Source of the DNA: Collinsella sp.
Lineage (GTDB): Bacteria > Actinomycetota > Coriobacteriia > Coriobacteriales > Coriobacteriaceae
DNA: 64,000 bases
NCBI GenBank assembly: GCA_019425045.1
Contig: JAHYYI010000006.1
Location: 15,299-79,298 of the forward strand
Reading direction: 5' to 3'
Translations under genes and position numbers: made by a program
Notes under the pieces: generated by a model
What the model saw: the letters and a program-made list of their open reading frames with translations, nothing else
Databases searched by the model: none
Told to the model about the DNA's origin: nothing
Part shown: in pieces, positions 42,471-51,740 of the stretch
Layout: each line of letters begins with the position of its first letter
Position numbering within the stretch: the stretch's first letter is position 1

Positions 42471-43580
42471 TTAGAGAAGTTCTTTGCGAGAAGCCAAGTA
42501 GGCGTGAGCATGGCGCTCAAGAACCTCGTCCTCAACGCTCGTGAGACGAATGGCGCCGAGTGACGCGGGCAGCGGCAACATACTGCGGTTCGAGCGGACA
42601 AACTGCTGCCTGCGGAACTCCTCGATATATGCGGCGGGCTCCAGATCGAAGGCAAGCTCCTCGATACCAAAGTCCTCCAGGCAGTCATCGACCTCAAAGA
42701 CGTAATCGATATCGAAGTCGCAGGCATCATGGGCTAGGCGTGCCTCAAAGCGCATGCCCTCGGACAACAGCTGGTAGGCAGGCACCGGCGAAGCGGCATC
42801 GCCCAAGCAGGCGCGCAGGGTGCGCTCCCCCGTCTTGCCAAAATCGAGCGCATGGCGGGCGCTCGGGTTCGTGGCCATCAGTACGTCCTTGCGGGCAGTC
42901 TGAGACCACTGAACGGCATTGACGAGCGCAACCTCCTCGCCCGAGAGAATCTCGGGGACGGTCTCAGTAAACTGATTCCAGCGGGACTTGCTGCTGGAGA
43001 GCATGGTGACAACGAGCACCGCATAGCCGAGCTTGAGGTCCTCGGGGTCCGCCTCGCGTACAAGGTCGAGGTCACACACGACCAAGCCCGGCTCGGGACG
43101 GAACGCGATAGCGGGAAGCGCATGCGCCGACGAGGCGACGAGCGGCTTCATGGTCGTCGCGACCGTGAGCATGGCGTCGAACGTCGTCGGCAGCAAGGCG
43201 CACTCGGTGCGACCGCACCACTGATTGGCACACCAGCAAACGACCGAGCAGGTCGCCGTGTCGCCGACAGCGACAACGAGATCGTCGCAGGTAATGCCGT
43301 TAGCCGACAGGGCGCCAAAGACGGTATCGGCATCGGCAAGAGTAGCACCGGCAGGGGAAACCTCGAGGACGAGCAGCGACACGGCAAAACCGGCGTCAAC
43401 CAGTGCATGCTCGACAACCTCGCCAAATCGCTCGGATGTGGCGTCGTTCCAAACCACCATCGCGCGCTTGGGCTTGCCCACAGCCGAGGCAAACATGCGC
43501 GGCAGCTCCTCGAACGCGCCCAATCCGACGCGGACATCGACGCTGCGGTTTTGGAAATTGATAAGTTGACGGCGAATCAT
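42471..43580 (-). CDS. Dehydroquinate-synthase-like protein with lost active site
   Basis: The 369-aa protein aligns with AroB in order: DDLVVAVGDTATCSV (AroB GGGVVGDLAGF), LLPTTFDAMLTV (VPTTLLAQVDSSVG), ALDFGKTGERTLRA (LNFGHTFGHAIE) and LLSEGMRFEARLA (LHGEAVAIGM). The three zinc ligands of AroB (a Glu in GLAEVIK and two His) have no counterparts here (GYAVLVV, GK, LLSEG), nor does the SSVGGK lysine. It overlaps aroK (ATGA), the usual aroK-aroB pairing. It may be a pseudoenzyme, or use another chemistry in the sugar-phosphate cyclase family. Classical AroB activity looks unlikely from sequence. Confidence 0.75.
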   Translation of the reverse strand: MIRRQLINFQNRSVDVRVGLGAFEELPRMFASAVGKPKRAMVVWNDATSERFGEVVEHALVDAGFAVSLLVLEVSPAGATLADADTVFGALSANGITCDDLVVAVGDTATCSVVCWCANQWCGRTECALLPTTFDAMLTVATTMKPLVASSAHALPAIAFRPEPGLVVCDLDLVREADPEDLKLGYAVLVVTMLSSSKSRWNQFTETVPEILSGEEVALVNAVQWSQTARKDVLMATNPSARHALDFGKTGERTLRACLGDAASPVPAYQLLSEGMRFEARLAHDACDFDIDYVFEVDDCLEDFGIEELAFDLEPAAYIEEFRRQQFVRSNRSMLPLPASLGAIRLTSVEDEVLERHAHAYLASRKELL

Positions 43581-44110
43581 AGCAGTCCACGCTCCAAAAG
43601 CATCTCGGCACAAAGGTAGGAAACGTCCTCGAAGGACTTGTTGCGAATATCAAGGGTAATATCGGCGGCCCGGCGATACAGCGGACGGCGATGCTCAAAC
43701 AGGCGCGCAGCGTGCTCGGGCGAGCGGAAATCTGGCCGGGTATCGGAGCGGCGAATCTGGCGCAACGAGTCCTCAAAGTCGCCTTCGAGGTACACACAGG
43801 TACCCATCTCGTGCATCAGCTCAATGTTCACCGGCGTCTCGACGATGCCACCCCCGCACGATACCAGCAGGCTACGCTCGCTTTGAAGCGAACGGAGTGC
43901 CGAGGTCTCGAGCTCGCGAAAACGATCCTCGCCCTCGGTCTCAAATATCTCGGTCACCGACTTGCCGCATCGACGCACAACCAAACGATCGGTATCGATA
44001 AAACGCCGCTTGAACATAGTGCCCACGTTGCGCGCAAGCGTCGACTTGCCCGCGCCCAAAAAGCCGATAAAGAAGATATGGTCGCAGCCGTGTTTGATGT
44101 GCTGAGACAT
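43577..44110 (-). CDS. aroK: Shikimate kinase
   Basis: It phosphorylates shikimate. The 177-aa protein has Walker A FIGFLGAGKSTLARNVG, the DTD shikimate-binding motif (RRFIDTDRLV), FRELE, and the CGGGIV loop; the lid arginine region DFRSPEHAARLFEHRRPLYR is present. All key residues are visible, unlike in its AroB-like partner downstream. Confidence 0.92.
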   Translation of the reverse strand: MSQHIKHGCDHIFFIGFLGAGKSTLARNVGTMFKRRFIDTDRLVVRRCGKSVTEIFETEGEDRFRELETSALRSLQSERSLLVSCGGGIVETPVNIELMHEMGTCVYLEGDFEDSLRQIRRSDTRPDFRSPEHAARLFEHRRPLYRRAADITLDIRNKSFEDVSYLCAEMLLERGLL

Positions 44111-44118
44111 GGCGAAAC

Positions 44119-44616
44119 CTATTCCTCGCAGGGAAGGTCGCGCAGGGCCCGGCGCTCAAAGATACGGAAGATCTGCGTGTACCACAGGTCTTGGGTCGCC
44201 TGCGGCTTGACCAGAATAGTGTCAACGCCGGCAAAGTTACCGCTCCACACGTCCGTGTAAAGCTGGTCACCGATCAGCACGGCCTCGTCGGCCGTGGCGC
44301 CCAGACGCTTAAGACCCGCCTTCAGGGCAAACGGGGCGGGCTTCATGGCGTGGCTGATAGCCTCGAGCCCCAGCTCGCGCGCCGATGCCATGACCTGGTC
44401 GCGATGCCAGTTATTGGACACCATACACAGCTTAAAGCCCTTGACATGGGCGTCTTCGAGCCAAGCTGAAACCGCAGCGGGAACCTGCTCGGTATCGCGC
44501 GGCACCAGAGTGTTATCGCGGTCGAGTAGAATGGCGCGCTTGCCGTCGGCCCAGAGGGTATCGAGGTCGATGCGGTCAACTGAGGCAACATATCGTTTGG
44601 GGCTAAAAATCCTCAT
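44119..44616 (-). CDS. YqeG-family HAD phosphatase
   Basis: The 165-aa protein has the HAD nucleophile motif LLDRDNTLVPRD, motif II MVSNNW, and motif IV GDQLYTDVWSGN. Family members act as phosphatidylglycerophosphate phosphatases. It lies 2 bp downstream of mltG and 8 bp upstream of aroK. ATG 44616 has a weak GGAAT upstream. Confidence 0.87.
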   Translation of the reverse strand: MRIFSPKRYVASVDRIDLDTLWADGKRAILLDRDNTLVPRDTEQVPAAVSAWLEDAHVKGFKLCMVSNNWHRDQVMASARELGLEAISHAMKPAPFALKAGLKRLGATADEAVLIGDQLYTDVWSGNFAGVDTILVKPQATQDLWYTQIFRIFERRALRDLPCEE

Positions 44617-44618
44617 GA

Positions 44619-46010
44619 TCAATTCCAAGACTGTTGGTGCTCTTCGTAGGTCTTCGAGAAATACTCCTCGTCCTGTGTAATGTAGAAATACAGGTCATCG
44701 GAGTCGGTCGGCTCAAGGGTAGCCTTGAGCGCCTCGAGAGACGGAGAGCAGATGGGCGTGGGCGGCAGGCCCTCGTGCTTATAGGTGTTATACGGGCTAT
44801 CGCTCTGCAGGTCGTCGGCGGTAACCTCGCCGCCGGTGACATACATCATGGTCGCATCGCTGTTGAGATAACGCAGACCGTCGAGCTTGCCGGCAAGGCG
44901 GTTGTAGAAAACCGAGGCCACGTGCGCACGTTGGTCGGCGTTGAGGCCCTCGCGCTCAACAATAGAGGCCAAGTTGACGATGTCGTAGTCGGACATCTCC
45001 ACACCGTAGCGCTCCTTGATCTTGGCCTCGCAGCTCGCAAAGTCAAGCGACTTGTACTCGGTCTTAAACTGATCGAGCATGGCGCGAATCACATCATCGG
45101 CCGTCGGCGAATCGCCCAGCGAATAGGTCTTGGGGAACAAGAAGCCCTCGAGCGAATCATTGGCCGCGCCCCTAAGGAAGCTATAGTCGTCCACGTAGTT
45201 GGAGGCCTTGGCCTGGTTGAGGAAGTCTTCCTTAGAGATGCTGTTGTAGACCTGGGCCACACGGTCGGCGACTTGATCGACCGTCAAGCCCTCGGGAATC
45301 GTCAGCGCATTGGAGCCAGCGTTGGGGCCTTCCATGAGTTGCTGAACCACCTTAGTCGCGTCCATGAGCGTGGTGAACGAATAAGTACCAGGCTTGAGCG
45401 ACATATCGGCGTTGAGCTTTTTCACCGCCGCATAGTAGTCCTTGGGATTTTCGACGATATGGTTCTCAGAGAGAATCGAGGCGATCGTATCGCCCGAAGC
45501 TCCCTCGGGAATCGTGACGGTAACTTGCTGGCCAGCGGTGACGCCTGTCTCCTCCCCGCCAAACAGGCCCTTGACGGCCGGAACGACAAAGAAGGCAATG
45601 GCAGCAAGAGCAAGTACGGCAACAACAACGCCGATAATCATGGGCACCGGCGAGCTCTTCTTTTGGGTACCGCGACGAGCATGCGTGTTATAGCTCGAGC
45701 GCGTAGCCGGAGCTACGCCATGTGAGCCGTGAGCATGATGTGTACGCGTATGCGATTGAGGCGCCTGCACACGCTGCGTGGGCGTCTGCTGCTTAAAGCG
45801 GGTACCGCTTGCGGGCCGGGCTGCGCGGGCAGCGGGCTGTTGGGCAGGACGCTGAGCAGATTGTGCTGCACGAGAGGAGGACTGTGCGGGACGAGCAGCA
45901 GGCTGAGCCGCACGCTGCGTCGGTTGCATCGGACGCTGGCCGGACGATACAGGGCGCGTCGTAGGCTGCCCCTGGCGATTCGGCTGGCGCGGATCGGAAG
46001 CGCTAGGCAT
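44619..46010 (-). CDS. mltG: Endolytic murein transglycosylase MltG
   Basis: MltG cuts nascent glycan strands next to the membrane. Residues 1-120 are a Gln/Pro/Arg-rich cytoplasmic region, then one membrane segment (MIIGVVVAVLALAAIAFFVVPAV), a LysM-like segment and the YceG domain. The catalytic glutamate is in LASIVEREG, followed by SPYNTYKHEGLPPTPICSPS, which is diagnostic. The long low-complexity N terminus is typical of Actinobacteria. It overlaps ruvX by 8 bp. Confidence 0.93.
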   Translation of the reverse strand: MPSASDPRQPNRQGQPTTRPVSSGQRPMQPTQRAAQPAARPAQSSSRAAQSAQRPAQQPAARAARPASGTRFKQQTPTQRVQAPQSHTRTHHAHGSHGVAPATRSSYNTHARRGTQKKSSPVPMIIGVVVAVLALAAIAFFVVPAVKGLFGGEETGVTAGQQVTVTIPEGASGDTIASILSENHIVENPKDYYAAVKKLNADMSLKPGTYSFTTLMDATKVVQQLMEGPNAGSNALTIPEGLTVDQVADRVAQVYNSISKEDFLNQAKASNYVDDYSFLRGAANDSLEGFLFPKTYSLGDSPTADDVIRAMLDQFKTEYKSLDFASCEAKIKERYGVEMSDYDIVNLASIVEREGLNADQRAHVASVFYNRLAGKLDGLRYLNSDATMMYVTGGEVTADDLQSDSPYNTYKHEGLPPTPICSPSLEALKATLEPTDSDDLYFYITQDEEYFSKTYEEHQQSWN

Positions 46011-46431
46011 GCGAAACCTCCTCGTTTTTGCGATCGAGCCACGTCTGCAAGAACAGGCTGGCGGCGATCATGTCAATCTTGCCCCTCATCTGTTTTTCGT
46101 TGAGGCCCTGCTCGCGCAGGATGCGCTTGGCCTCTTGCGAGGACAAGCGCTCGTCCTCAAACTCCAGCGGAAGTTCGAGCTTGTCGGCAATCTTTTGGGC
46201 CACGGCGGCAACGCGCTCGGCCTGGGGGCCGGGCTCACCGGCCATGGTCAAGGGACGTCCGCTTACCAGGATATCGGGCTCATAGTCCTCGACCAGGTAG
46301 CGAAACGTCTTGGCCATACCGGTGACCTCGGCAGCCGGAAGCACCTTGACGGGCATTGCCATCTTGCCATCACGGCTCGAGACGGCAATGCCAATCCGGG
46401 TCTCCCCTATGTCCAGCGCGAGCGCGACCAC
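46003..46431 (-). CDS. ruvX: Putative pre-16S rRNA nuclease / Holliday junction resolvase RuvX (YqgF)
   Basis: The 142-aa protein has the RNase H-like fold motifs of YqgF: ALDIGETRIGIAVS, the PLTMAGEPGPQAERV segment and ELPLEFEDERLSSQEAKRIL. The start is GTG 46431 without a clear Shine-Dalgarno, 9 bp after alaS, suggesting translation coupled to alaS. Confidence 0.9.
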   Translation of the reverse strand: MVALALDIGETRIGIAVSSRDGKMAMPVKVLPAAEVTGMAKTFRYLVEDYEPDILVSGRPLTMAGEPGPQAERVAAVAQKIADKLELPLEFEDERLSSQEAKRILREQGLNEKQMRGKIDMIAASLFLQTWLDRKNEEVSHA

Positions 46432-46440
46432 AGCGACTAC

Positions 46441-49098
46441 TTAAGCGCCGAGCGCGGTCTTGGCAGCCGCGAGGGCATCGGCGATACCGGCAGCGTTCTT
46501 GCCGCCAGCCTGGGCCATGTTGGGACGACCGCCACCGCGACCGTCGACCAGGCCCGCGATCTGCTTGATCACGTTGCCGGCGTGGAAACCGGCCTCCACG
46601 GCGTCATCGGAGCCGGCAGCGAGCAGGGCCGGGGTGCCCTTTTCGGTCACGCTAGCGACGACGCAGGCGACGGGGCCGGCGACCTTCTGGTGCACGGTAT
46701 CCCACACGTTGCGCAGGTCGGCAGCCTCAAGGCCCTGGAGCTCAGCGACGACGAGCTTGTAGCCATTGACCTCGACGGCACCCTCGATGGCGCCGGAGAT
46801 GGCGTCGGAAGAGCCACCGGTCAGAGCTTTCTTGAGCTTGCCGGCGGTCTCGCGCAACTCGGCCTGCAGGTTCTCCACGCGAGCGGGAACCTCGTCCGCG
46901 CGGCACTTGAGCGCAGCGCCAGCGGCGTCAACAAGTGCTAGGCGGTCGGCCATGTAATCGAGAGCGCCCTTAGAGGTCACGGCCTCGATACGGCGGACGT
47001 TCGAGCCCGTGGAGGACTCGGAGATAATCTTGAACAGGCCGATCTCGGCAGTGTTGGCAGCATGCGTACCACCACAGAGCTCGCGGGAGAACGGCTGATC
47101 CTCGGCGCCCACGGAAACGACGCGGACGACGTCGCCATACTTCTCGCCAAACAGGGCGACGGCGCCGGCGGCCTTGGCCTCGTCGATGCCCATGACGCAG
47201 GTCACGACCGGCTTAGATGCAAAGATCTGCTGGTTGACCAGGTCCTCAACAGCCTTGAGCTGCTCGGAAGACAGGGCCTCAAAGTGCGTGAAGTCAAAGC
47301 GCAGGTGCTCGGGCGTCACCAGCGAGCCAGCCTGGGAGACATGCTCGCCCAGGACCTGCTTAAGGGCGGCGTCAAGCAGGTGGGTGGCGGTGTGGTTGCG
47401 GCGCAGGAAGCCACGGCGCTCGGCGTCGAGCGCGGCGGTCACGGTAGCACCGACGGTCAGCGTGCCCTCGGCGACGTGCGCAACGTGGGCATACAGGCCG
47501 TTGTGGTTCTTGGTATCGGAAACGGTCAGCGAAACGCCCTCGGCGGAAAGCTCGCCGGCATCGCCCTGCTGGCCGCCCATCTCGGCATAGAACGGGGTGC
47601 GGTCGAGCACAACCTCGACATCCTCGCCCGCTGCAGCGGACTCGACGGACTCGCCGTTGCGCACGATGGCGACAACCTTGGCGCCTTCGATCACATCGTT
47701 GTCATAGCCATCGAACTCGGTCGCAGCGACCTTGTCCGAAAGCTCGACCCACACGTCGTTGAAGCTGCCCCAGGCGTCGCCCTTGGCATTGGCGCGAGCA
47801 CGGGCCTTCTGGTCCTCCATGCAAGCGGTAAAGCCGTCCATGTCGACGTCGTGGCCGGCGGTGCCGGCAATCTCGACGGTCAGGTCGATGGGGAAACCAA
47901 AGGTATCGTGCAGCTTAAAGGCGACATCACCCGGGAGCACGGCGCCATCGGCAAGCGCTGCCAGGGCCTCGTCCAGGTAGACGCGACCGTTGTCGAGCGT
48001 CGTGGAGAAGCGCTCCTCCTCGGAAGCGACGATACCCTTAACGAGCGCGACGTTCTTAAGCAGCTCGGGATAGGCCTCGCCCATCTGGGCGTTGACCTCG
48101 TCGATGAACTTGGTCAGGAAGGCGCCCTCGATGCCCAGCAGGCGACCGTGGAACACGGCGCGACGGAGCAGACGGCGAAGGACGTACTCGCGACCCTCGT
48201 TGCCGGGAAGGATGCCGTCAGAGATCATAAAGTCGACGGCACGGGAGTGGTCGGCGATGATGCGCAGGGAGCGGCTGGCGCCGGAGTAATCGTCGGCGTC
48301 ATAGGTCTTGCCGCTGATCTTCTCGCCCAGCTTGATGAGATGCTGCATCAGATCGCCGTCGTAATTAGCGGTCTTGTGCTGCATGATGGCGGCCATGCGC
48401 TCCAGGCCCATGCCCGTATCGAGGTTACGGTGCGGCAGCTCCGGCATGGAGCCGTCCTCCTGGCGGTCGTACTGGGTAAACACGAGGTTCCAGAACTCCA
48501 GGAAGCGGTCGCAGTCGCAGCCGGGCTTGCAGTCGGGGCTGCCGCAGCCGACCTCCTCGCCCATGTCAAAGTAGATCTCGGAGCAGGGGCCGCAGGGGCC
48601 GGTAGGGCCGGCGGCCCAGAAGTTGTCGTCCTCGCCCAGGCGGGAGATGTGGTCCTCGGCAACGCCCAGAGAACGCCACACGTCGTGGGTCTCGTCGTCC
48701 TCGGTAAAGACGGTAAAGTACAGGCGATCGAGCGGCAGCTTGAACTCCTTGGTGATGAGCTCGAAGGCCCAAGCGCAAGCCTGCTGCTTGGAGACGCCGC
48801 CAAAGGAGAAGTCACCGAGCATCTCGAAGAACGACAGGTGACGGCCGTCCTCGCCGATGCAGTCGATGTCGTTGGTGCGGACACACTTCTGGCAGGAGAT
48901 CGCGCCGATCTCCTTCATGGTCTTCTTGCCCTGGTAGTACTCCTTAAACTGGTTCATGCCGGCGTTGGCAAGCAGCAGCGAGGGGTCGTCGGGAACAAGG
49001 GACGAAGAAGGATAGAGCTTAAGACCGCGCTCCTCAAAGAAGTTGAGGAACTTGGAGCGAATCTCGGCCGTAGTCATTGACGGGTAGTCAGCACTCAT
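46441..49098 (-). CDS. alaS: Alanyl-tRNA synthetase
   Basis: The 885-aa protein has the class II core (RSKFLNFFEERGLKLYPSSSLVPDDPSLLL, GRHLSFFEMLGDFSFG, GPCGPCSEIYFD), the editing domain (RRNHTATHLLDAALKQVLG, CGGTHAANTAEIG) and the C-terminal DHHA1 domain with GGRPNMAQAGGK. The AlaS-RuvX-MltG order is widespread. ATG 49098 is chosen; it follows GAGGAG. A promoter lies at 49145-49172. Confidence 0.97.
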   Translation of the reverse strand: MSADYPSMTTAEIRSKFLNFFEERGLKLYPSSSLVPDDPSLLLANAGMNQFKEYYQGKKTMKEIGAISCQKCVRTNDIDCIGEDGRHLSFFEMLGDFSFGGVSKQQACAWAFELITKEFKLPLDRLYFTVFTEDDETHDVWRSLGVAEDHISRLGEDDNFWAAGPTGPCGPCSEIYFDMGEEVGCGSPDCKPGCDCDRFLEFWNLVFTQYDRQEDGSMPELPHRNLDTGMGLERMAAIMQHKTANYDGDLMQHLIKLGEKISGKTYDADDYSGASRSLRIIADHSRAVDFMISDGILPGNEGREYVLRRLLRRAVFHGRLLGIEGAFLTKFIDEVNAQMGEAYPELLKNVALVKGIVASEEERFSTTLDNGRVYLDEALAALADGAVLPGDVAFKLHDTFGFPIDLTVEIAGTAGHDVDMDGFTACMEDQKARARANAKGDAWGSFNDVWVELSDKVAATEFDGYDNDVIEGAKVVAIVRNGESVESAAAGEDVEVVLDRTPFYAEMGGQQGDAGELSAEGVSLTVSDTKNHNGLYAHVAHVAEGTLTVGATVTAALDAERRGFLRRNHTATHLLDAALKQVLGEHVSQAGSLVTPEHLRFDFTHFEALSSEQLKAVEDLVNQQIFASKPVVTCVMGIDEAKAAGAVALFGEKYGDVVRVVSVGAEDQPFSRELCGGTHAANTAEIGLFKIISESSTGSNVRRIEAVTSKGALDYMADRLALVDAAGAALKCRADEVPARVENLQAELRETAGKLKKALTGGSSDAISGAIEGAVEVNGYKLVVAELQGLEAADLRNVWDTVHQKVAGPVACVVASVTEKGTPALLAAGSDDAVEAGFHAGNVIKQIAGLVDGRGGGRPNMAQAGGKNAAGIADALAAAKTALGA

Positions 49099-49144
49099 AG
49101 AGGGAATCTCCTCGGTTTCACATCGAAACAGTTCAAACGTAACG

Positions 49145-49172
49145 ATATTACCATCCCGCCGCGCCTGTGCAA
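49145..49172 (-). promoter_or_regulatory. Sigma70-type promoter of alaS
   Basis: On the minus strand -35 TTGCAC (49167-49172), a 16-base spacer and -10 TAATAT (49145-49150) place the start near 49138, about 40 bases before alaS. It overlaps the last bases of the terminator at 49171-49200, so it begins a new transcript. Confidence 0.7.
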
Positions 49173-49200
49173 AAAAGAGGGTCGCCAAACAGCGACCCTC
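49171..49200 (-). terminator. Rho-independent terminator upstream of alaS
   Basis: On the minus strand GAGGGTCGC, a 6-base loop and GCGACCCTC are followed by TTTTTT. It would stop the sigma factor/AI-2E permease transcript after it has run antisense through the small gene at 49293-49532. Confidence 0.85.
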
Positions 49201-49292
49201 CAGCGAAAGTGCACGTTATTTAGTACTGCGCGATCCTTTGAAAAAGGACTGCTGTATAATTGCATATAAGATTCACCCGGAAGGAGCGATCG

Positions 49293-49532
49293 ATGAAAAG
49301 CAAACGATTTGTCCTGAATGCACTTCTGGTTGTAGCACTTTTAGCGCTCTTAGCCTTCTCATGCTGGTACGCAAACCAACCATCATTTGGATACGTATTG
49401 TATACAGTAATGTCCGGCGATAAGGCTTATTACACTCTACGCGCAATTGACGTTCTCTTTTTCTATGTAGCCGGCCCCTTATCAATCGCTTTGGTCGCGT
49501 TTCTTGTCATTTACAACTTCAAGAAACGTTAA
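49293..49532 (+). CDS. Small two-helix membrane protein, unknown function
   Basis: The 79-aa protein starts MKSKRFVLNALLVVALLALL, has two hydrophobic segments (about 6-24 and 49-73) and ends FKKR. GGAAGGAG lies six bases before the ATG, and TATAAT-like sequence lies about 40 bases upstream. It is AT-rich compared with its neighbours and is the only plus-strand gene between 36 and 62 kb, so it may be a recent arrival. I do not recognise the family. Confidence 0.65.
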   Translation: MKSKRFVLNALLVVALLALLAFSCWYANQPSFGYVLYTVMSGDKAYYTLRAIDVLFFYVAGPLSIALVAFLVIYNFKKR

Positions 49533-49538
49533 TAGAAC

Positions 49539-50951
49539 CTATTTAGAATCCGAATCGTCCATGGAGCCGTCGATGCCGGTTTTGGTGTCGTCGTTCATAT
49601 TGAAATCGTCGTCTTTGGCGAAGGGATTCTTGAAAAAGCCCGTAGCATCGGGCTGAAGGCCCGAGAGCTTCATCCAGGGATTATCGAGCTCGGGTTTGGG
49701 CATGGCCTGGGCCTCGGGCGCAGTCTCGTTACCGATGAGCTCGGACTCATAGATGAAGGTGTCGTCGCCGAGCGCGTCGTAGGCGGCGACCGGGTTGCCA
49801 TCGGCATCGCGGTACGGCGTGCCCTTAAACACGGCTCCGTCATAGGCCACAAGCTGACGGCCGGTCTCATTCTCAAAGTAGTACACGAAGATGCCCTTGA
49901 GGGCCGCACAAAGCGGGATGGCAATAATCATGCCGATGGGCCCCATGAGTGCCGAACCAATAACGAGCGCCGTGAGGCTCATAATGGGATGCACCTGCAC
50001 TGAGCTCTGCATGACCTTAGGCGAAATCACATTGTCGGTGACGTTTTGCGCGACCATCGTCACGATGAGCGTCCATAACGCCAACATGGGGCTGAACATA
50101 AAGCCGAGTACCGTGGCGATTGCCGCGCTCACCCAGGGACCGACGACCGGAACCAAGTGCATGATGCCAGTGAAGATAGCCATGAGCGCCGCATACGGAT
50201 GACCGATGATCATAAAACCGATAAAGGCGAGGAAACCACCGCAGATGGACGTCACGACCATACCGCGCATGTAGCCGCCGACAGAGCGAGAAAGGATGGC
50301 GACCATAAAGCGGTACGAGGTCTCCTTCTCCTGACCGATGATGGTGCAAATCTCGTGATGCATGCGAGGGTAGTCGCAGGCCATCCAGTAGGCAAGCACC
50401 AGACCAAGGAAGATCACGAACAACTGCGAGGCTGTATTGGTGATGAGCGGGAACACACCGCGGCCAAGCTCGGCAGCAATCTGAGACACATACTTCGATG
50501 CCACGGTAACCAGCGACGAAAGATTATCGTCCAAATACTCCTTGAGCGGCGTGTTATTGAGCGTCTTGGCATGCGAGATCATCTCATTGAGATCGCCACC
50601 CGCAACACGAAGCTGCTCGGGCAGGCGGCTCAGGACTTCCATGATCTGACCAAAGAGAATCGGCGACAAGATGCAAACGACACCGACGAGCACGGCAACA
50701 ACAACAATAAGCGCGATAAGCGAACCGATGCCGCGATTCACGCCATGGTGCTCGAGCCAGTTGGTGATCGGGGACATCACAAAGGCAATGATGGAACCGA
50801 CGGCAAGAAACTCGATAACCGGCGCCAGGATGCCCATAAGGTTAAAGATGACAGCGGCGATGACAATGCAGCCGACAACAGCCCAAATGCGAAGCGTCAG
50901 AATGCGGGTGTCGCGCAGCACGCGATCGGTTTGTTGGGGGTGTTCACTCAT
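49539..50951 (-). CDS. AI-2E family transporter (PerM/TqsA-like)
   Basis: The 470-aa protein has seven to eight membrane segments and family landmarks ILAPVIEFLAVGSIIAFVMSPI, VGGYMRGMVVTSICGGFLAFIGF, LVPVVGPWVSAAIATVL and SALMGPIGMIIAIPLCAALKG. Members export quorum signals or act as ion antiporters. The last 90 residues are acidic (many Asp/Asn) and cytoplasmic. Its start overlaps the sigma factor stop (ATGA). Confidence 0.87.
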   Translation of the reverse strand: MSEHPQQTDRVLRDTRILTLRIWAVVGCIVIAAVIFNLMGILAPVIEFLAVGSIIAFVMSPITNWLEHHGVNRGIGSLIALIVVVAVLVGVVCILSPILFGQIMEVLSRLPEQLRVAGGDLNEMISHAKTLNNTPLKEYLDDNLSSLVTVASKYVSQIAAELGRGVFPLITNTASQLFVIFLGLVLAYWMACDYPRMHHEICTIIGQEKETSYRFMVAILSRSVGGYMRGMVVTSICGGFLAFIGFMIIGHPYAALMAIFTGIMHLVPVVGPWVSAAIATVLGFMFSPMLALWTLIVTMVAQNVTDNVISPKVMQSSVQVHPIMSLTALVIGSALMGPIGMIIAIPLCAALKGIFVYYFENETGRQLVAYDGAVFKGTPYRDADGNPVAAYDALGDDTFIYESELIGNETAPEAQAMPKPELDNPWMKLSGLQPDATGFFKNPFAKDDDFNMNDDTKTGIDGSMDDSDSK

Positions 50952-51739
50952 GAACGAATCATCACTCCGTCGGGGTCGATCTTGTCCTGAATCTTCTTAA
51001 GCGTGCGGCGCAGCAGACGCGAAACCTGCACCTGAGAAATACCCAGCTTCTTGGCGATCTCGATCTGGGTCATGCCCTTCACAAAGCGCAGCTCGATCAC
51101 CTCGCGCTCGCGCGGCGAGAAATCACGGATGGCTTCCTCGATCACTAGGCGGTCATCGGTAAAGTCGAGCTCGTTGTCGTCGTCGGCGTAACGGTCGAGA
51201 ATCGAAGGGGCATCGTCGGAATCGGACGCACCAGGAGCCTCGATGGGCACCGAGGTATAGGCCGAAGACGATTCCATAGCCTCGAGGACCTCATCGACAG
51301 TCACATCTAGATACTCAGCGATCTCCTCAACCTTGGGCGAACGCTGCAGCTCGTTGGTAAGTTTGTCAGTAGCCTGGTTGACCTTGGCCGAGAGCTCCTG
51401 CAGACGACGCGGTACGCGCACACTCCAGCCCTTGTCGCGAAAATGGCGTTTGATCTCGCCCAGGATAGTGGGTGTCGCAAACGTCGTGAACTCGAGTCCG
51501 CGCTCGGGATCAAAACGGTCGATAGCCTTGAGCAAGCCCAGATAGCCGACCTGCATGAGGTCGTCGAGCGGCTCGCCGCGATTCTTAAATTTGTTGGCAA
51601 GAAACCTTACCAGGTTCATATGGGACATGACGAGCTGCTCACGGGCGTCCGGATCACCGGTCTCCTTGTAACGACGAAACAGCTCGCGGGTTTTCTCCTT
51701 GTCCCAAGCGGTCTTGCCGCTCCGGGAACGTTCGGTCAT
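50948..51739 (-). CDS. SigB/SigF-type RNA polymerase sigma factor
   Basis: The 263-aa protein has regions 2 (NLVRFLANKFKNRGEPLDDLMQVGYLGLLKAIDRFDPERGLEFTTFATPTILGEIKRHFRDKGWSVRVPR), 3 and 4 (SPREREVIELRFVKGMTQIEIAKKLGISQVQVSRLLRRTLKKI). The GWSVRVPRRLQEL stretch is typical of general-stress/sporulation group 3 sigma factors. It follows the RsbW-like gene (TAATATG), so it is probably held in check by that protein. Confidence 0.93.
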   Translation of the reverse strand: MTERSRSGKTAWDKEKTRELFRRYKETGDPDAREQLVMSHMNLVRFLANKFKNRGEPLDDLMQVGYLGLLKAIDRFDPERGLEFTTFATPTILGEIKRHFRDKGWSVRVPRRLQELSAKVNQATDKLTNELQRSPKVEEIAEYLDVTVDEVLEAMESSSAYTSVPIEAPGASDSDDAPSILDRYADDDNELDFTDDRLVIEEAIRDFSPREREVIELRFVKGMTQIEIAKKLGISQVQVSRLLRRTLKKIQDKIDPDGVMIRS

Positions 51740-51740
51740 A

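Noticed and set aside
47062..49080. 672-codon open frame opposite alaS
   Set aside because: Antisense shadow of alanyl-tRNA synthetase.
49099..49292. Possible T-box leader of alaS because a terminator precedes the gene
   Set aside because: No Stem I, specifier or TGGN-type element is visible, and a good promoter starts after the terminator.
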